The notes below the pieces were generated by a model. It did not search any database, was not told where the DNA came from, and was given only the letters and a program-made list of their open reading frames with translations. DNA of 64,000 nt from Motacilla alba alba. Its lineage: Eukaryota; Chordata; Aves; Passeriformes; Motacillidae. This document shows, in pieces, positions 40,951-54,978 of this stretch. Made by a program: the position numbers and the translations under genes. Where the stretch lies: the NCBI RefSeq assembly GCF_015832195.1, contig NC_052021.1:25774286-25838285 (forward strand), in the 5' to 3' direction. The stretch's first letter is position 1, and each line of letters starts with the position of its first letter.

Positions 40951-43900
40951 CAGCATTCCCCCTTCTGCAAATAAACCACAAATAAAGGAAAGTCTTGGAA
41001 AAAAAACTGTATGAATGCCTAACATCAAAGAACAACAGGAATTTCTTGAAGTCAATTGAGTTGGACCCAAAGGACCAGATCCAATAGCTCTGTGAACTCA
41101 GCAGAACTGTATTGATGGTGCCTTCACTCATTCACTGCACAACTGTCCCAGAATGACCCTGCACAGGGCATTTCATTACATATATTACATAAGAATCATC
41201 AAAATAAATTTAGTGAAATGAGAAAAAGTTCTTCGGTATTAAACATTGACAAGAGTGTTGTTCATTACTAGTAGGGGACCAAAATAAATTGGAGCAAAAA
41301 TTTTACTCTATATATGACTGAGAATTTCTCTGGACAGAGAGACTTCTTGAAATGAAGGATGAAATATTTGACAGCTGGGGGCAAAACCTCATCTGCTAAT
41401 AAGATATGGCTTGAAAAGCACCTTACAGGGAAGGTTAACTTAAACAACAGCATTACCACCTTTAGGAAATATTGCCAGGTTACAGTTTGAGCTCTGTAAC
41501 AGAGTAACAGTACAGTAATAGAACAGTAATTGACAAAAAATAGAAGTGATTCCAGAAAAATCTCTGGCTTTTCATTACAGTTTTGAAAATTCATCCATAG
41601 AAATATATTATTATGTAAATTCGTGTTAGCCTAGCCCCATGTATTGCTTAGGGCGAGGCACACACAAATAGTCTTCGTCTTCCAGCTGATACATGGTAAA
41701 TTGCTGAAGTGAAGTAAATTAATCACATGCATGAATCCTTTTTGACAAATGACCTCTCATAATTACTCCTTTTCCTAAGGAGACTTCAAGACTAGAAATT
41801 TAATCATAAGGAAAGAAATTGCAGCAAATGATTTCTTCTAGTCCCAGACGTAAAATTTTGTATCTGTGGCTATACTGAATGTAGAAAATTACTTATTGCT
41901 TTAGTTAGCAGGAGCTTTTTTGGCCGATTCACTTTCTTGGCAACCCACAACATGGATGGTGCCACAGGTGTAAGACACAAGGTGTGTATCAAAGCATCCT
42001 CTGTGAATAACTTCTGCTGCTGCTCAGCAGTGCCATTGACCCACATGATGGGAATGTGCCTGGATCCGAGCCCCTGCCAGCACAGGTCAGCCCTTTCAAA
42101 GGTAACCTCGGACAGCAAGGCACTCGATCCTTCCCACGGCAGGAAGGAGCTCTCTCCCTTTTAAACCCAGCCTGGAGCAATTTCCCTGCACCACCAGCAG
42201 AGCCATCATTTCAGCAGGAGCAGTTTGACCCCATTTAGTGCCCGCAGACCCAGACCTGTGTGATTTTGTCCCTGCCCACACTGGGTCAGCAGCCCAGAGT
42301 ACTCCTTGATGCTGCCATTCTTATCCCCCTGCACTGTGGGGCTGCCCCAGGGCCAGCAGGGAGCTGCCGGCCAAGCCTCTCTGCCCGGGAGAGCTGCAAG
42401 CAAGAGATAAAATAGTTCTCCAGCCAAAGCTGAGAGCAAGAGGAAGCTTATTCTCATCCAAGGCATGAGAAAGCTGTAAAACAGCACGATATGTGTGGGA
42501 AGGAAATGGAGCCTGACGGGTTCATATCATGAAAGCACCGAGCGTAACCCATTAAAAGGTTTTGCTATTACTTAGTGCAGTTGCAGCGTGAAGATACTGC
42601 AGGGCGGGAATCCTGGGTCTGACCACACCACCACAGCACAGGAGAGAGCCAGACCTGCTCCTCGGCATGCCTGTGTGTCAGGCTGCGTGTGATGTAGGTC
42701 AGGGCTCCGTCAGAATACACCCCCTGTTTGTTCAGCATTCCTCTCCTGCCCTCCTCTCAGAAAGAGGGAAAAAAAAGAGAATGAGAAATTTATTTGTCCA
42801 TGAGGCCTTTTTAAACAGACAAGGTAATTACCTGAGTACATCTATTATATGCAGAGCTGCTCCAATCATCACAAAGGAGGGTTGCTAAACTATAATTAAC
42901 TGCCAAACACCCAACCCTGTTTAAGTCACCTTAATACAGGGACACGGAACAAAAATTTCTATTGTCAATCCCATTGTGCAGTGTCAATGAGAGAGCAGGA
43001 GGCCAAGAGCAGGGCTTCACCCTGAAATACATATCTTCAGCTCACTGTGTCAGAAGTTCTTAGCACTGTATTTCTATTTTTTTTTTTAGAACAAGTCTAC
43101 TAAAGAGAGTTACTAAACATCCATCAGCAGCCCAACACGGCACTAACAGGAGCGCGCAGCAATCAACCAAACAGACCGAGAGAGAGCCGGGAGGAAGAAG
43201 TGTGGGAGCATTGCAAGTGAATTGGTGTGTTCATAAAAAATGACAAATGGCCCAAAAGGCTCAAGGTCCCTGTTCAAGGAAAGATGGAGAAGCAGTGCAA
43301 GCCCCAGGACAGGGGATTAAAATGTGCTGGGGCTGCAGAGCTTGTGGAGCTACCAGGGCACAAACCCCACTCTTCATCCCCACTCCTGTGTAGCAGCAAA
43401 GCCACATCACTACAGCTGGCTCCTTAACTCATGTCCAAGAATCCAGTGACTGGGAAGAATTACAGAATAGCAGAGCAGGAAGAAAAGAAACATCTCATTT
43501 CCCTACCCCCATTCCCATGTAATTCCACAGTGCTCAAAATCAATTTGTCCTGACTACCAGAAGCATGGAAGGAGAATCAGGAGTTGCCTATTTTTTTGTC
43601 AGAGTGCTAAAATGAAAAAAATAAAGCAGAGGTTAAAGCAATATTGTGGGTTTTTTTTTCTTTTTCCAGTCCTAAACTCACTGGAAGTAAGGGGCATGCA
43701 TTCAGGGTGGCCCCCAGAGACACCCCTGTCCTGCAGTTGACTTTGCCCATTGAGCAGATTGCTTAGTTGCATTTACACTACCTGACCCACTTTTCATCTC
43801 CCTGTTTGTAAAAAAACCAAAACCATGCAGAAAATGAAGCACAGTCCAGACACTCTAGAGAGGGACTTTGAACTGTGAATCACATAGAAAGGAAAGTTGA

Positions 43901-46900
43901 GGAAAAGAGAGGCCTCCTTTTACCCAGGGAACAAAAGGCACCAGTGTCATAACCTAAACTAGATTTACTCCCCAGTCCTGCCCCACATCACACCTCATGA
44001 CTGGTCTGATAGCAGACTGAGATACTGTTCTCAAAGTTCTGCCTAATGAATGTCATAATTTGGCCTCACAAATTATTTTTCATCCAAATGAGAATGAATG
44101 GGCTTGGACTTCAAATGAGAGACAACTTACAGTTCTCTCAGGAGGAAAATCACATGCACATGATTCTCTGTGCACATGTATTCACATGTACTCACACATT
44201 CAATGAACAAATTTTGTCCATTTGTAACCAGACCAGACAAATTTCAAGCAGTCCACTCCAGCAAAGTTTCTCCTTCTATCTTGCATTTGTTAACATAACA
44301 CATCATGGTGTCCTATTTTCTCTTGCATTTTTAAAAGTGAGAGCTCTAAAGTAATTTAATGTCCTCATTTACCACGGGTTTTATTGAATATAGAAATCAA
44401 TAACAAACTGCTGGTCAATAAAGAGCTGCTTATGGAAGGGAAAAGCTTCTTGCAGGTGCTAAAAAGGAAAAAAAATAGAGAAATAATTAGTATGTGTTTG
44501 ACAGTGGCCACCGGGCTGTAATTAATAAGAGGAATGTATCATCTGTTAGGAGAAAGTTTTCATTTCATGGCTGCCTTGAAAACCTAGGGACATTTCTCTG
44601 GCTGTCTGCAAGAGCCAGGCATAGGTAGTTACCACCTCAGATAGATGTTTTAGCCAAGCATAGAGAACTTTTTTCATCTCTTTCAAAGCACTTGCTGTTG
44701 GCGCAGAACAGTTTCCTCCAGTTCCCAGCACGTCAAAACCCACTCTTACATTCCTGTGAAGCAGGACACAGATCCTAATACCCTCATCATCACCACCATC
44801 ACCATCTGGCTATATCAGTTGTCTCATCATGGTGCAGACCCTGCTCCCTCACTGACACAGATCTTCTAGATTTTTCTGCATCGCTGAAGCTGCTAACTGC
44901 AGCCTGTCAGCCTATCAGCCTGCCATGGTTCAGTGGTCTTGGTATCATCCAGCACAGAGGCTGACATAGGCCCAATTCACTGCAGAAGTGATGATATTCC
45001 ATCCCTATTGAACTGGAGAGGAGCCTGGTCACCAGAATGGGCTGGCTATTGTTCATGGGAATAAAGCAACAGGGACAGGAAGAAAAATGTTACAACCAGT
45101 ACTCTGCAAAAATAAGTGCCCATAAGAAACAAGCCTTCAAACTGATGGAATCAACAGAAATTCACAAATGAGTTATTAGACATTTTTAGGAACTTCCTCT
45201 ATTCCCTCTGGTTTACAAATCCTCCAGTGAGCTGCTCCACATAGTCAGGGTGCCATGATCAGCTCTGCTCAACCTCACTCCTGTGACCCAGGGATCCACA
45301 CGGCGCTGACCTCATACAGACCAGGTGCTGTGCACAACCTCTGTTTGTCAGATTATAGCCTCATTTCTTCCTTTCCAGATGAAGACAGAAAGATGAAAGA
45401 AGGGGATTGCAGCAGAAAATAGTGAGTCTACAAGGCAGATTCCAAATCCTTCTCCTTGACCGCCAGGCTCTGTCACCAAGGTTTTGTGGGCATATTCCTG
45501 CTGTTATATCATCTTACAAACAACTCAAATGCACTTTTTACCTTTTGCTCCATAAGGTTTTATTTTCTCCTTCAGTGCTATCACGTTTTAGTTAGAAGTG
45601 ATCACTCTAAATTATCCCCCAGCTCTGACCCCTCAGGTGCCTCAGCTATTAGATTAGGCTGCCCGATCCGTGAAGGCAAGGATATCGATATCATCTGTAC
45701 ATCCATCCTGATGAACTGCTAACCACTACAAGATCACCTTGAGGGAAGAGGCATTTAAACTGCCCAAGAAATGAAATTTAGAGGGGGAAAAAGACAAAGA
45801 AAAAAAAAGGACACTTGCCTGCATGGGGTACAAGTCCATGGAATAACTGCTTCCAGCAAAAGATATCTCCTTCTGATGAGGAGATGTCACTGTGTTGCTG
45901 CTGCTGTTGTTTTTATAGGAGTATGAACAAAGGACTGACCTGTTCAGGTAGGAGAAATAATTGAGCCTGTAATCAGTTATACGTCTCCAGTTGGAGCCTC
46001 ATTAGCTTTCCAGGCACCATACATTAAAATTCTGGCACATTCATACCAAAGTCCCTGCAAGTGGAAGCCCTCCCAAACATGTCTCTGACCTGTAAGGATC
46101 CCTTGTAACCCTCACTGCTGCAGCATTTTAGTTAGAGGGGCAATGAGGAGAATGCTCCAGCTCCAAATGCAATCCATTCACAGCAGCAACACAAAGGCAT
46201 CAGGATGTAAACAGACTGACATTTGGTATATTTAGGGTTTAATCTATATGCAAATCTCTTGAACATACTTCAATAAAAAAATAATTCACAGAAATTTATG
46301 TTTACAACTTTGGGCGTGATTCTTTATGTCTTTAACTAATGGTCTCAGATCTGTACTGTTGTATTTTATAACAAAGAGCTGATAGATTGTTTGAACAGGA
46401 GCAGAACTGAACATTTCCTTTTGTAAACACAGAAGAGACCTGAGAGTTTTTTAGATGAGTAGCACACAGTGGTTACTTGTGGTAAGACACAAGACCTCTA
46501 GCAAGTTTAAAATTCCACTTCCCTCACCCTGTCTCCAGCCCACTTGTCTTTTGAATGGGCATACAGAGCAGCATGGGTGCTCCAGCTGGATCCTCAGGTT
46601 GGAGAATCAGTGATAAGGACTCTGGACACCTCTGTGTAGGTCATGTGCCCCACAGTCTACACACAGAATGCAGCCACATGAAGATTTGCTGAAAGTGAGA
46701 AACCAAAACATCATGGAGGAGACCCATAGCATTGTCCTAAGTGAGCTCTAACCAAACCAGTATCAGGTCAAGTGCATTCCTAAGGACGCACACAGCACTG
46801 TCAGCAGGAGCTGAGACCTCCAGGGGATCTGACTAGACTGAGTATAAAAAAAGAAATTTCCATCAGAGACATCATTTTAGAGCCAGAAAAGGGCCTTAAA

Positions 46901-49409
46901 GAAAGACATAGGTCAGTACCTCCTCTAGTTCCTCCTACACTGAGAACAATAACTCTTCAAGACAGCCAGCCTTGATTGAAAGTCTTCAAGCAATGGAGAT
47001 TCATCATTCCATTAATTCTCACAATTTCTCATTTCCATGGCAGCAAAACCGTAGTTTTCATGCAAAATGAGAAGCAGGCATTTTGAAAGAAAATGCTCAT
47101 ACATACAGAAGAAATGAATCACAAATGCTCATACTTAATATCCACCTAAATCTCTCACAGCAACATGGAGGTTATAAACAAGAGACCCAACAATTTTCAG
47201 ATCTTTATCTAGATGCAATGTTCTTTTTAATCTTAAATCCTGTATAATGCAGGAAATGCTAAAACATATACTTCTGCATATCACCAAGCAATTCATATGG
47301 AGATGTTTTAATTGCCTATTTCAGTAGGAGCCACATTAGTTATCTGTGTGTAATTTCCAGAATATTTTATTCATATCATGTTTGTAAAAAGACTGGAAAA
47401 AGAGGACTATATACACTTTGATGTCTTTCTCTTAAAAAAGTAGGAATATTTACATGCCATATCTGATTTAAAATGTACCAGTTAGTAATATTGAATTGGG
47501 AAAATTTAAATATAGTTTCAAGGCAAAATACATGAGGAATACATAGAAGTAAGTTAAGAGCAAACCTGTTGCAAGCAAAATCAATAAAAATATTCATTAA
47601 AAGCCCTGGCTGCTCAGAGTTAATGGTTCTCTTAGAAGGCTCTCAAACACCTTAAGGGGAAGACAATGCACAATGAAGACATTTAATTAACCTTAACTCT
47701 GACCCCCATAGCAATAGTATTCACATATCTTGCAATCATTATTTCTACCCCACCTGATATGTACCCCTGAGAGCACACTTTCTCATCACCTCCTCATCAC
47801 ATGGATCTTTCCATGCTCTTCTAAATTTCTCCAAGATAAGCATAAGGGACACTTAATGAAATCATAAAAGGAATCATAGACAATGGAATGAGATTAAAGA
47901 TAAGCATAGGTGGAGATCACCTCTTCTGCTGGGAAGGGAAAACCTTCAAGGCATGAGAAGACGATCTGTATTGATGCAAATGCAGCTGTTCCTCTCCCCT
48001 GGCCACACCACAGCAGGGGATCAAGAGAGGGGAGGACTTACAGAGAGAGACAATCTTCTTTTTGACAAAAAAGAGAAACTACACGATTTTGAGAATGAGG
48101 AATGCTGCCAAACCACCCTGTTATCTTGATTCCCTGTTTGTAAGAAATAATAATCATGGCTTTCTCACAGGTCCCAAGTAGCAAGCCCTTTGGAGGAAAG
48201 ATGAAGGATGGGAGGAAGAGACTGCACCAGGTTCCTTCTCAGAAAACTTCCCAGGTTTCTGCTAACACTCTGGAATTCCCCCTCCCTCAACACTGTAACC
48301 GAGATTAGAACTCAGACTGCAAATTGCTAAAGATGTACTCTCTATAAGCTTTTTAACTCATCTTCCCAAATGCACAGCTAATTCATACAAGATTGTAAAA
48401 AAACCCTGAAAAATACCATTTGGAAAAAGGAAAAGACTGAGAATTTTAAAGATGTGAATAAGAAACACCTGATTTACACACAGACCCTTCAGCGTTCACA
48501 GGGGTCTGAGGGCACACAGGTTTAAAGGAAAGGGAAAGAAACCCCATACTTCACAGAAATCCCAACTATGGGAGGTGATGTAAGAAAAATGTCATTTCCT
48601 TGCCCCACAAAGAATAGTCACAGAAGAAGTCAAGCAGGTCTTAAAAAGTCAGATCTGCTAAAGGTCGAGGTGCATTCAGCCCTCAGCTGTGCTGGATGAA
48701 GAGCAAAAAAACACAAATGAAAGATGTATTTGAAAGTTATTTGGAGAAGAAAAGAACTATCTGTTCTGCACAATTACAAAATAGACATCCTAATATAGCA
48801 GTTATGTGAAACAGTGCCAAAAAACAAGAATGCAGACTATTTAGGAAAGTAAAATTTAGTCTAATATGGGTTATTTTTCCTTGACTTGTAAAAGCAGTAT
48901 ACTTTTACTTTATCAAGTCTTAACTGTGAACCCAAAAATCCTCTTAAGTCAACAAAGAGACTGCCATTTACTTTATCAGACTATAAATCCAGTCCCAAGG
49001 AAGATAAGTGCAATGTGTCATTGATAAATGATGGAACTGAGGAGAGCTATTTTCCAGCCATAACCAGTTCCTCCAATCCTGAGAGCATTGTCCTCTGAAG
49101 CACAGCCTCTGCCAGGGCAGCACTGGGCCTTTTAAACAGAGCAGGACTGCAGCACAACCTGCTGTGGAGAGGAAAGCAGCTCAAGCACTCACATGAGCCA
49201 GGAGCAGGTACCATGCTCTAGGAACCCTGGTGGATCCCCCAGCTAGCCCATGGTTGCCCAGAAGTGTGTGGGTATGTTTAAACAGCTGGAACTATCAGAA
49301 AAAATGTGTTTGTGTAGCCCCTCTCAGGCTGCTCAGGACCAGGAATTCAGTCTCAGGAGAGATTCTATGGTTCCTGCAATCACCAGATCTACTCCTTTGG
49401 AAGATGCTA
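40951..49409. other. Unique non-coding DNA
   Basis: Longest gene-free stretch in the window. No exon, RNA gene or transposable element is recognised. Minor features are a CAT/CAC trinucleotide patch at 44784-44806, T runs near 43075-43089, and the 12-bp palindrome GATATCGATATC at 45681-45692. The GC-richer section 42050-42480 supports ORFs on both strands that conflict with each other. Confidence 0.5.
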
Positions 49410-50226
49410 AGATGAAGTCAGCCTAGAGGGATCTGGACAGGCTGGATTGATGGGACAAAGACAACTGTATGAGGTTCAACAAAGGGAAGTGAAAGGTCCT
49501 GTGCCTGGATCACACAACCCCACACAACCCCACACAGGCAGAGTGGCTGGAAATGTGCCCGAGGGAAAGGACCTGGAGGTGCTAGTCCACAGCAGCTGAA
49601 AAATCAGCCAGGTGTGCCCAGGTGGCCAAGGAGACCAATGGCACCTGGTCTGTATCAGAAATGGTGTGTCCAGCAGGAGCAGGGCAGTGGTTGGCCCCTT
49701 GTGCTCAGCACTGGTGAGGCCTCACCTGGAATACTGGGCTCAGTTTTGGGCCCCTCACAACCAGAAAGACATTGAGGGGCTGGAGCATGTCCAGAGAAGG
49801 GCACAGAGAAGAGCTGTGAAGGGTCTGGAGCACAAGTCCTGTGAGGAGCAGCTGAGGGAGCTGGGGTTGTTCAGCCTGCAGAAAAGACTCAGAGGAGACC
49901 TTATAACTCTCAGAAAAAAGAGGGTGTAGTGAGGTCTAGTTCAGTCCCTTCTCCCAAGTAACAAGCAATAGGACAAGGTCTTAAGATTATCAGGGTAGGT
50001 TTAGATTGGATATTAGGAAAAAGTTGTTCACCAAAAGGGTTGTAAGGCACTGAAACAGGCTGCCAAGGGAAATGGTGGAGTCAGCAGCCCCGGAGGTATT
50101 TAAAAGATGTGTAGATGTGGCACTTAGGGACAAGTTAGTTGTGGACCTGGCAGTGCTGGGTTAATGGTTGGACATGACAATCTTAGAGGTCTTCTTCAGT
50201 CTAAACAACTGCTGATTCTATGATTC
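49410..50226 (+). mobile_element. CR1 LINE, 5'-truncated, with ORF2 C-terminal remnant
   Basis: About 820 bp of the 3' portion of a CR1 non-LTR retrotransposon. CR1 ORF2 encodes an endonuclease and reverse transcriptase used in target-primed retrotransposition; only the tail of the reverse-transcriptase protein remains. A 105-codon open segment (49612-49929) contains [15 protein letters not shown], then [10 protein letters not shown], then [17 protein letters not shown], the conserved C-terminal order of CR1 ORF2. Upstream DNA from 49410 also matches the CR1 coding region but is shifted and interrupted, including a small duplication of 'cacacaacccc' at 49515-49536. Downstream comes the 3' region ('tttagattggatattagga', 'atttaaaagatgtgtagatg') and the terminal 'gattctatgattc' repeats at 50212-50226. 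Catalytic residues are absent and it is inactive. Confidence 0.95.
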
Positions 50227-51440
50227 AATCGTGTTTCATTTATGAGATTTGATGTGATGATAGGCCAACCTATCCAGCCTGAGGGCAATGGCCTTTTGCA
50301 CCCATATGCAAAACAAAATATCTGAAGTCATTACTTACTGGAGGAGATAGCCTCTGCTATATCATGTCATCGTGCAGATTGTCAAAATAAATGGCTTTGA
50401 AAGATGCGGTAAAAGATACCAGGGGAGAGGCAGACAGATGGCTCAGATGGGAAAAGACAAACTTCATCAGAGCTCTGATTGAGCTCACAGTGTCTTGATT
50501 GTTTCCTTGGACCTGGCTTTTCAAGGGCTTGCAGACCCTGCATAGACAGACTGACCTGCCTGTGGGTGAGCTGAGATAGCACAGAGAATCCAGACCCTGT
50601 CTGAGAAAGCTGCTACCTCACTGCTGCTGTTTCACTCAGCCCTATGTGTAGCTCCAGCACCCAGGCTTTGTGCTTGCTAAGAGTGAGTCTGGTGGCATCT
50701 TGCTGCAGCAGGCTTGGTCTCTTTCTTGGAACCAGATATGGAAGGGCCAGGCAACACCACTGACCTGGATTACCCCCAGCTGAGCACCATCCCTGTGTCC
50801 TGGGTGTTAGATCAAAACACAGGGACTCTTTGACTGAACTGCAGAAGAATCTCTCTGGCAGCAGATATGAATGACTTTGTGATAAATAATTCCTTCCCTG
50901 TCCTTTGAAATCCATATGCTGCTGATAACTGAGCTATTGAGTCGTACTGGAAAAGAGTGGAGACCTTTTGCTCTGCCAGCTCTTGTTTTAAGCCTAACTG
51001 CTGTTCAATGCAGCCGTGAATTTTTGCCTCCTTGCATACAATATTTTGCTATCTAAAGCAGGAAAAGCATGAGGGGAAAAAAAAAAAAACCCTCATCCTA
51101 GAAGGAAATTAGCATCCTGCAGCCTAATAACCCATTCTCTGCATCACATGCAGGGTGGTGTAATTAAAGCCATAAAATATTCAGAATTGATCTCCCCATT
51201 TGGAAGATACACTTGCAACAAAACTAATGATGGCTGCTGCTGTGTGCCTAGGAGAGGATATCTGCCCCAAAAGGCTTCTCTCCCTAGGAATCCTGCTGCT
51301 TCTATCCTGCCTTTTCCAGGGGAGATGAAGGTCAGATAATCCAGGCAGCAAATACATTCAGTTCCTGCCCAGCCCCAGCTCAAGGGGTCACAGCTCAATG
51401 CTTCAAAATTTGAGGTGGGCTGTTCTTCTGCAAAAATCTC
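50227..51440. other. Unique non-coding DNA
   Basis: No gene or repeat is recognised apart from an A-run at 51078-51089. Confidence 0.55.
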
Positions 51441-51597
51441 CTGGAGCACAAAACTCCCCAGAGCACATCCAGGCCCAGCAGCATGTCCTGCACAGCACAA
51501 AACTCCTGAGTGCACATCCAGGTCCAGCAGCAGGTCCTGCACAGCACAAAGCTCCTGAGTGCACATCCAGGCCCAGCAGCAGGTCCTGCACAGCAGT
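51441..51597. repeat. 49-bp minisatellite, about 3.2 copies
   Basis: Units start at about 51441 (47 bp, diverged), 51488, 51537 and 51586 (partial). Each contains 'ctgcacagcacaaa.ctcctg' and 'gcacatccagg.ccagcagc'. Units 2 and 3 differ at only a couple of positions. The 49-bp period is not a multiple of 3, so the array opens repeating ORFs in several frames on both strands; these are not evidence of a gene. Confidence 0.9.
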
Positions 51598-54500
51598 CAC
51601 CAGCCCCTGCTCACCCCTCAGCAGTGACAGAACTCGTCACCAAAGCAAGGGGCAGCCAGGGCTGGCAGGTAGTGATTCCTGCCCACAGACTCTCAGTGCT
51701 TGTGGAATTGGCCCCAGCTCCTACGAGGCTGATGATTTACCAATGCACCCCATGGCACAGTGACATTTGCAGGTCTCCTCTCACCCTGCCAGTACCAGGA
51801 TTGTAATAAATTTCCTGCCTGCGACTTCTGTTAGACAAAAAACACTGTCCCAATCAAGGATTTTGTTTTGATGGTCTAGGTTTCTTTCTATAAGTGTGAA
51901 AGTCTCTTTGAGTCTGTTATATTCCCTTTAGAAGCAGGACAAATTCCCTAATTTGGAGAGTTTCAAAAGAAGGATGAGAAGTCAAAACAAAAAACCTTTT
52001 AAGCAGAGTTCATTGACAATAGTGTTTTAAACTGTACAGTAAACAGAAAGTATCTGATCTGCTTTTACAAGATATCTTTAAACTCTGTATTACATTTTTG
52101 TTCTCTGCCTTCTACCCCTACTTCAGCCACTGCAGTGACAGCTTAGCCATGTCTCTTCATGCTTCAGGACAGGGTTATGAAGCCAGTGCTCTCCTTGTAC
52201 AACCAAGTGTCTCAGAACCATTTGGTAGGACATCTCCAGACTGAGGCCTCCTGCCAAGTTTCTATCCACCTCATCCCAACAGAGAAGATGAGGAGCCCTG
52301 TAACCAGGCCCATCTCTGCTGCACTAGACCTGCTGCAAAATATCACTTAACCCAACCTATTACACGGAACAAAACTCATTACTAAAATCCTGGACATCAG
52401 AGCCAGTAGCTACAAGAATTTACATTATAACCCAGTAGCTTCTCCCACTGCATTCCATTTTGAGAACCAAATATTCCTCTGGTATATGTAGCTAAGAGAG
52501 CAAATGCAGCCTGAGATCCACCCTGCAGCCAGAGCTGAGCTAGAAGAAAACTATTCCCACAATTCAGCTTCATTTTGCTTCCCGTCTCTTACAAAAAAAA
52601 TAAAAAGTTCTCTTGTAGAAAACATTGCATGACTCCCCTTCATTTACAGCTGGAGCCTTTAGAGTAGGTAAGAAGTAATTATGACCTCCCTCTTAAATGT
52701 CTTGCTTCTGAAAGCCAAAAACAATCTGAATAAAAAATTAATTGATCAATATTCTCCCACCATTTTTCGCCAATTAAGCCTGTAAGTTAGTGCACCTTAA
52801 ATAATGTGCCAGAGCAAAGGTTTAACGGGCTCAGCCTTGGCTGTTCACCTGTGAAAATTAAATATGCTTAATTTTTATGTGATAACAATTATGTAACTTA
52901 TTTTTGGAAGTAAATAATTCAGCACTGATGAGAGTCACAACACAGAAGAACGGGCTGTACCTGTGTTTTGCCTACTGATAAGAGGCAGTTTTGCTGTCCC
53001 TTTGAATGTCTGCAGGACCAGCATTAACCTCTGCAAGCATCTTGAGAGAGAAATATAAAATAGCCCTCCCAGCAAAGCTAAATTCCAATGCCAGCTGACA
53101 TTTGTTTCTTTTTATCTATACATTTGTCTAATTAAGAAGATACAGTGCCGTTTTAATTTTCATATAAACTCTTAACTTCAATGGGGATGCATTCTGCAAA
53201 CCAAACAAGGATTTATTAAGATAATAAAGCAAGCACTTCATAAAACTTTAAATGCTTGCTCTGAGCATCTTTTTTTGTGGAACTAAGAGGCCAAACTGGG
53301 GGAAGGATCTGCAGCAAACCACTTCAGCAAGCTCATGCCCAGGCGCATGTGTGAAGTCTGTGTATGGAGGAGGGGGATTTCCATACCTGAGGCCACTTGC
53401 CCCCACAACACCTAGACTTCAGCAGGATTTTAGCTGTGTGCCAGCTTTGCACCTTTTCAAGCACAGGGGTGCCCTGGTTCAAATTAATGGATTCATTTAC
53501 AAGGACCTTGGCTGGGGGGAAGGCATATTAGTTTCCCTTGCTTGTGCTGCATCGTCTGTTTATAACAACACAGTTAATCAAAGGAAGGGGAGATGAAGAT
53601 CTTTTTTTGCCAGTGTGGCAGGAAAGACCGTGAAGCTTTAATTGACCCCTCGAGAGACAAAGTGAAAAGCTTATGGAATGAGTTGAATTTTTAACACAAG
53701 GGCATGTTTTCCTTCCAGATCTGATCTAGACACTAAAAGAGAGGGTCATGCTCCCAGCTCCCTGCTGCCCTGGGTGCAGCTGCTGCACCACCTCCTTACC
53801 TGAATCGTTTCAGAAGCAATGCAGCTATTAATACCTCAGGGTAATGACTCACAGTAATCCCTTAAACCCCGTAATTGAAAGAAAAAATGGCCACTGCTGA
53901 CTAATGATTTTGAGGCTGGGGCATAATTAATTGACTTCTGGATAAGGTGCCTGAGGATTTTAACATGGTTGGTAGCTCTGCCACACTTGTCTGGGCTCTG
54001 CAAGCTGTTCCCAAAGGCAACATGCCCTGGATCAGCCAGGCAAAATGGCATCCTTTGAGACCAGGGCTGGGGGGGACAAGGATGTCCCATGTGCTGTGTC
54101 CTCCATCCTTCCCAATACATGGAGGCACCAAGGTGGATTTAGAAGTCACGGCACTGGCAGGCTCCCAGCAGGGTGGGCAAGGAGGGACCATGGTCCTTGT
54201 GACTGAATCAAAATTGTGCAAAATTAAAGAGGCTGAGAGAAGGGATCATATAGCTCATCTGATTGTTTGAGGGTTTTTAAGGGGGGCTGAAAAATTCCAA
54301 ACTCAGCATTTAGAAAGATGGGGAAAGAAGAAAGGATTCTCAGAAATACTCAAAATGTGATGAGAAGTTCCTGCAGAGAACTGGTGAAGCGTGCCTGCAA
54401 TTCCACAGACTTTTATCTGGCAAACTCTTCTGGTTACCTCTATCAAATCAGGTTTTCCCCTTCCACTCTATTTCTGGTGGGGAGAGAGACCAAGAGGCTG

Positions 54501-54957
54501 AAAATACATCTTAGAGCACAGGGCAGAAAAGGACAAGCTTCCCACTCTCTCCTCCTTCCCTGGCCATGACTTACAGCAAGATTGTACAAAACTCAGAACA
54601 GGCAGGGATTAGCTGGCTGGCCAGATGAGGAAAGATGTGCTCAGAAGTAGTTTGTTACAGCAAGACCTGACCATGTTGGCCCTCCACAAAATGAACAGCA
54701 GGTCCCAGTGGTGAAGGTTACTGAGGATTGCTACAATTTGTTCCCAGGGCTGCATGTGAGCTCTGCATCTCCTTTCTTTCCACTCTCCTGGTAAATCTAA
54801 AGTGCAGAAGCAGCATTTTCCTCAGTGGACACAGTAGTCAATAGGCCACCACAAGTCTCAGCTGATAATTGATGTTTTAACACATGGAAATTCAAATTCC
54901 TGAAGGAGATAAGCCTATAACTTTCAAATGCAATATTGAGGAATCATTCTAGCCAAG
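51598..54957. other. Unique non-coding DNA, possible conserved elements
   Basis: No gene is recognised. The stretches 52715-52930 and 53010-53240 are AT-rich, non-repetitive and carry homeodomain-like words (ATTAATTG, CTAATTAAG) and a perfect palindrome ATTGATCAAT at 52741-52750. They look like enhancer-type sequence, but conservation cannot be tested here. Confidence 0.45.
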
Positions 54958-54978
54958 GAAAAAAAAAAAAAAAAAAAG
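54958..54978. repeat. Poly(A) tract
   Basis: About 19 consecutive A residues with no identifiable retroposed sequence upstream. Confidence 0.85.

Noticed and set aside
45681..45692. 12-bp palindrome GATATCGATATC
   Set aside because: Perfect but isolated, with no flanking symmetry or repeated copies to suggest a binding-site array or transposon end.
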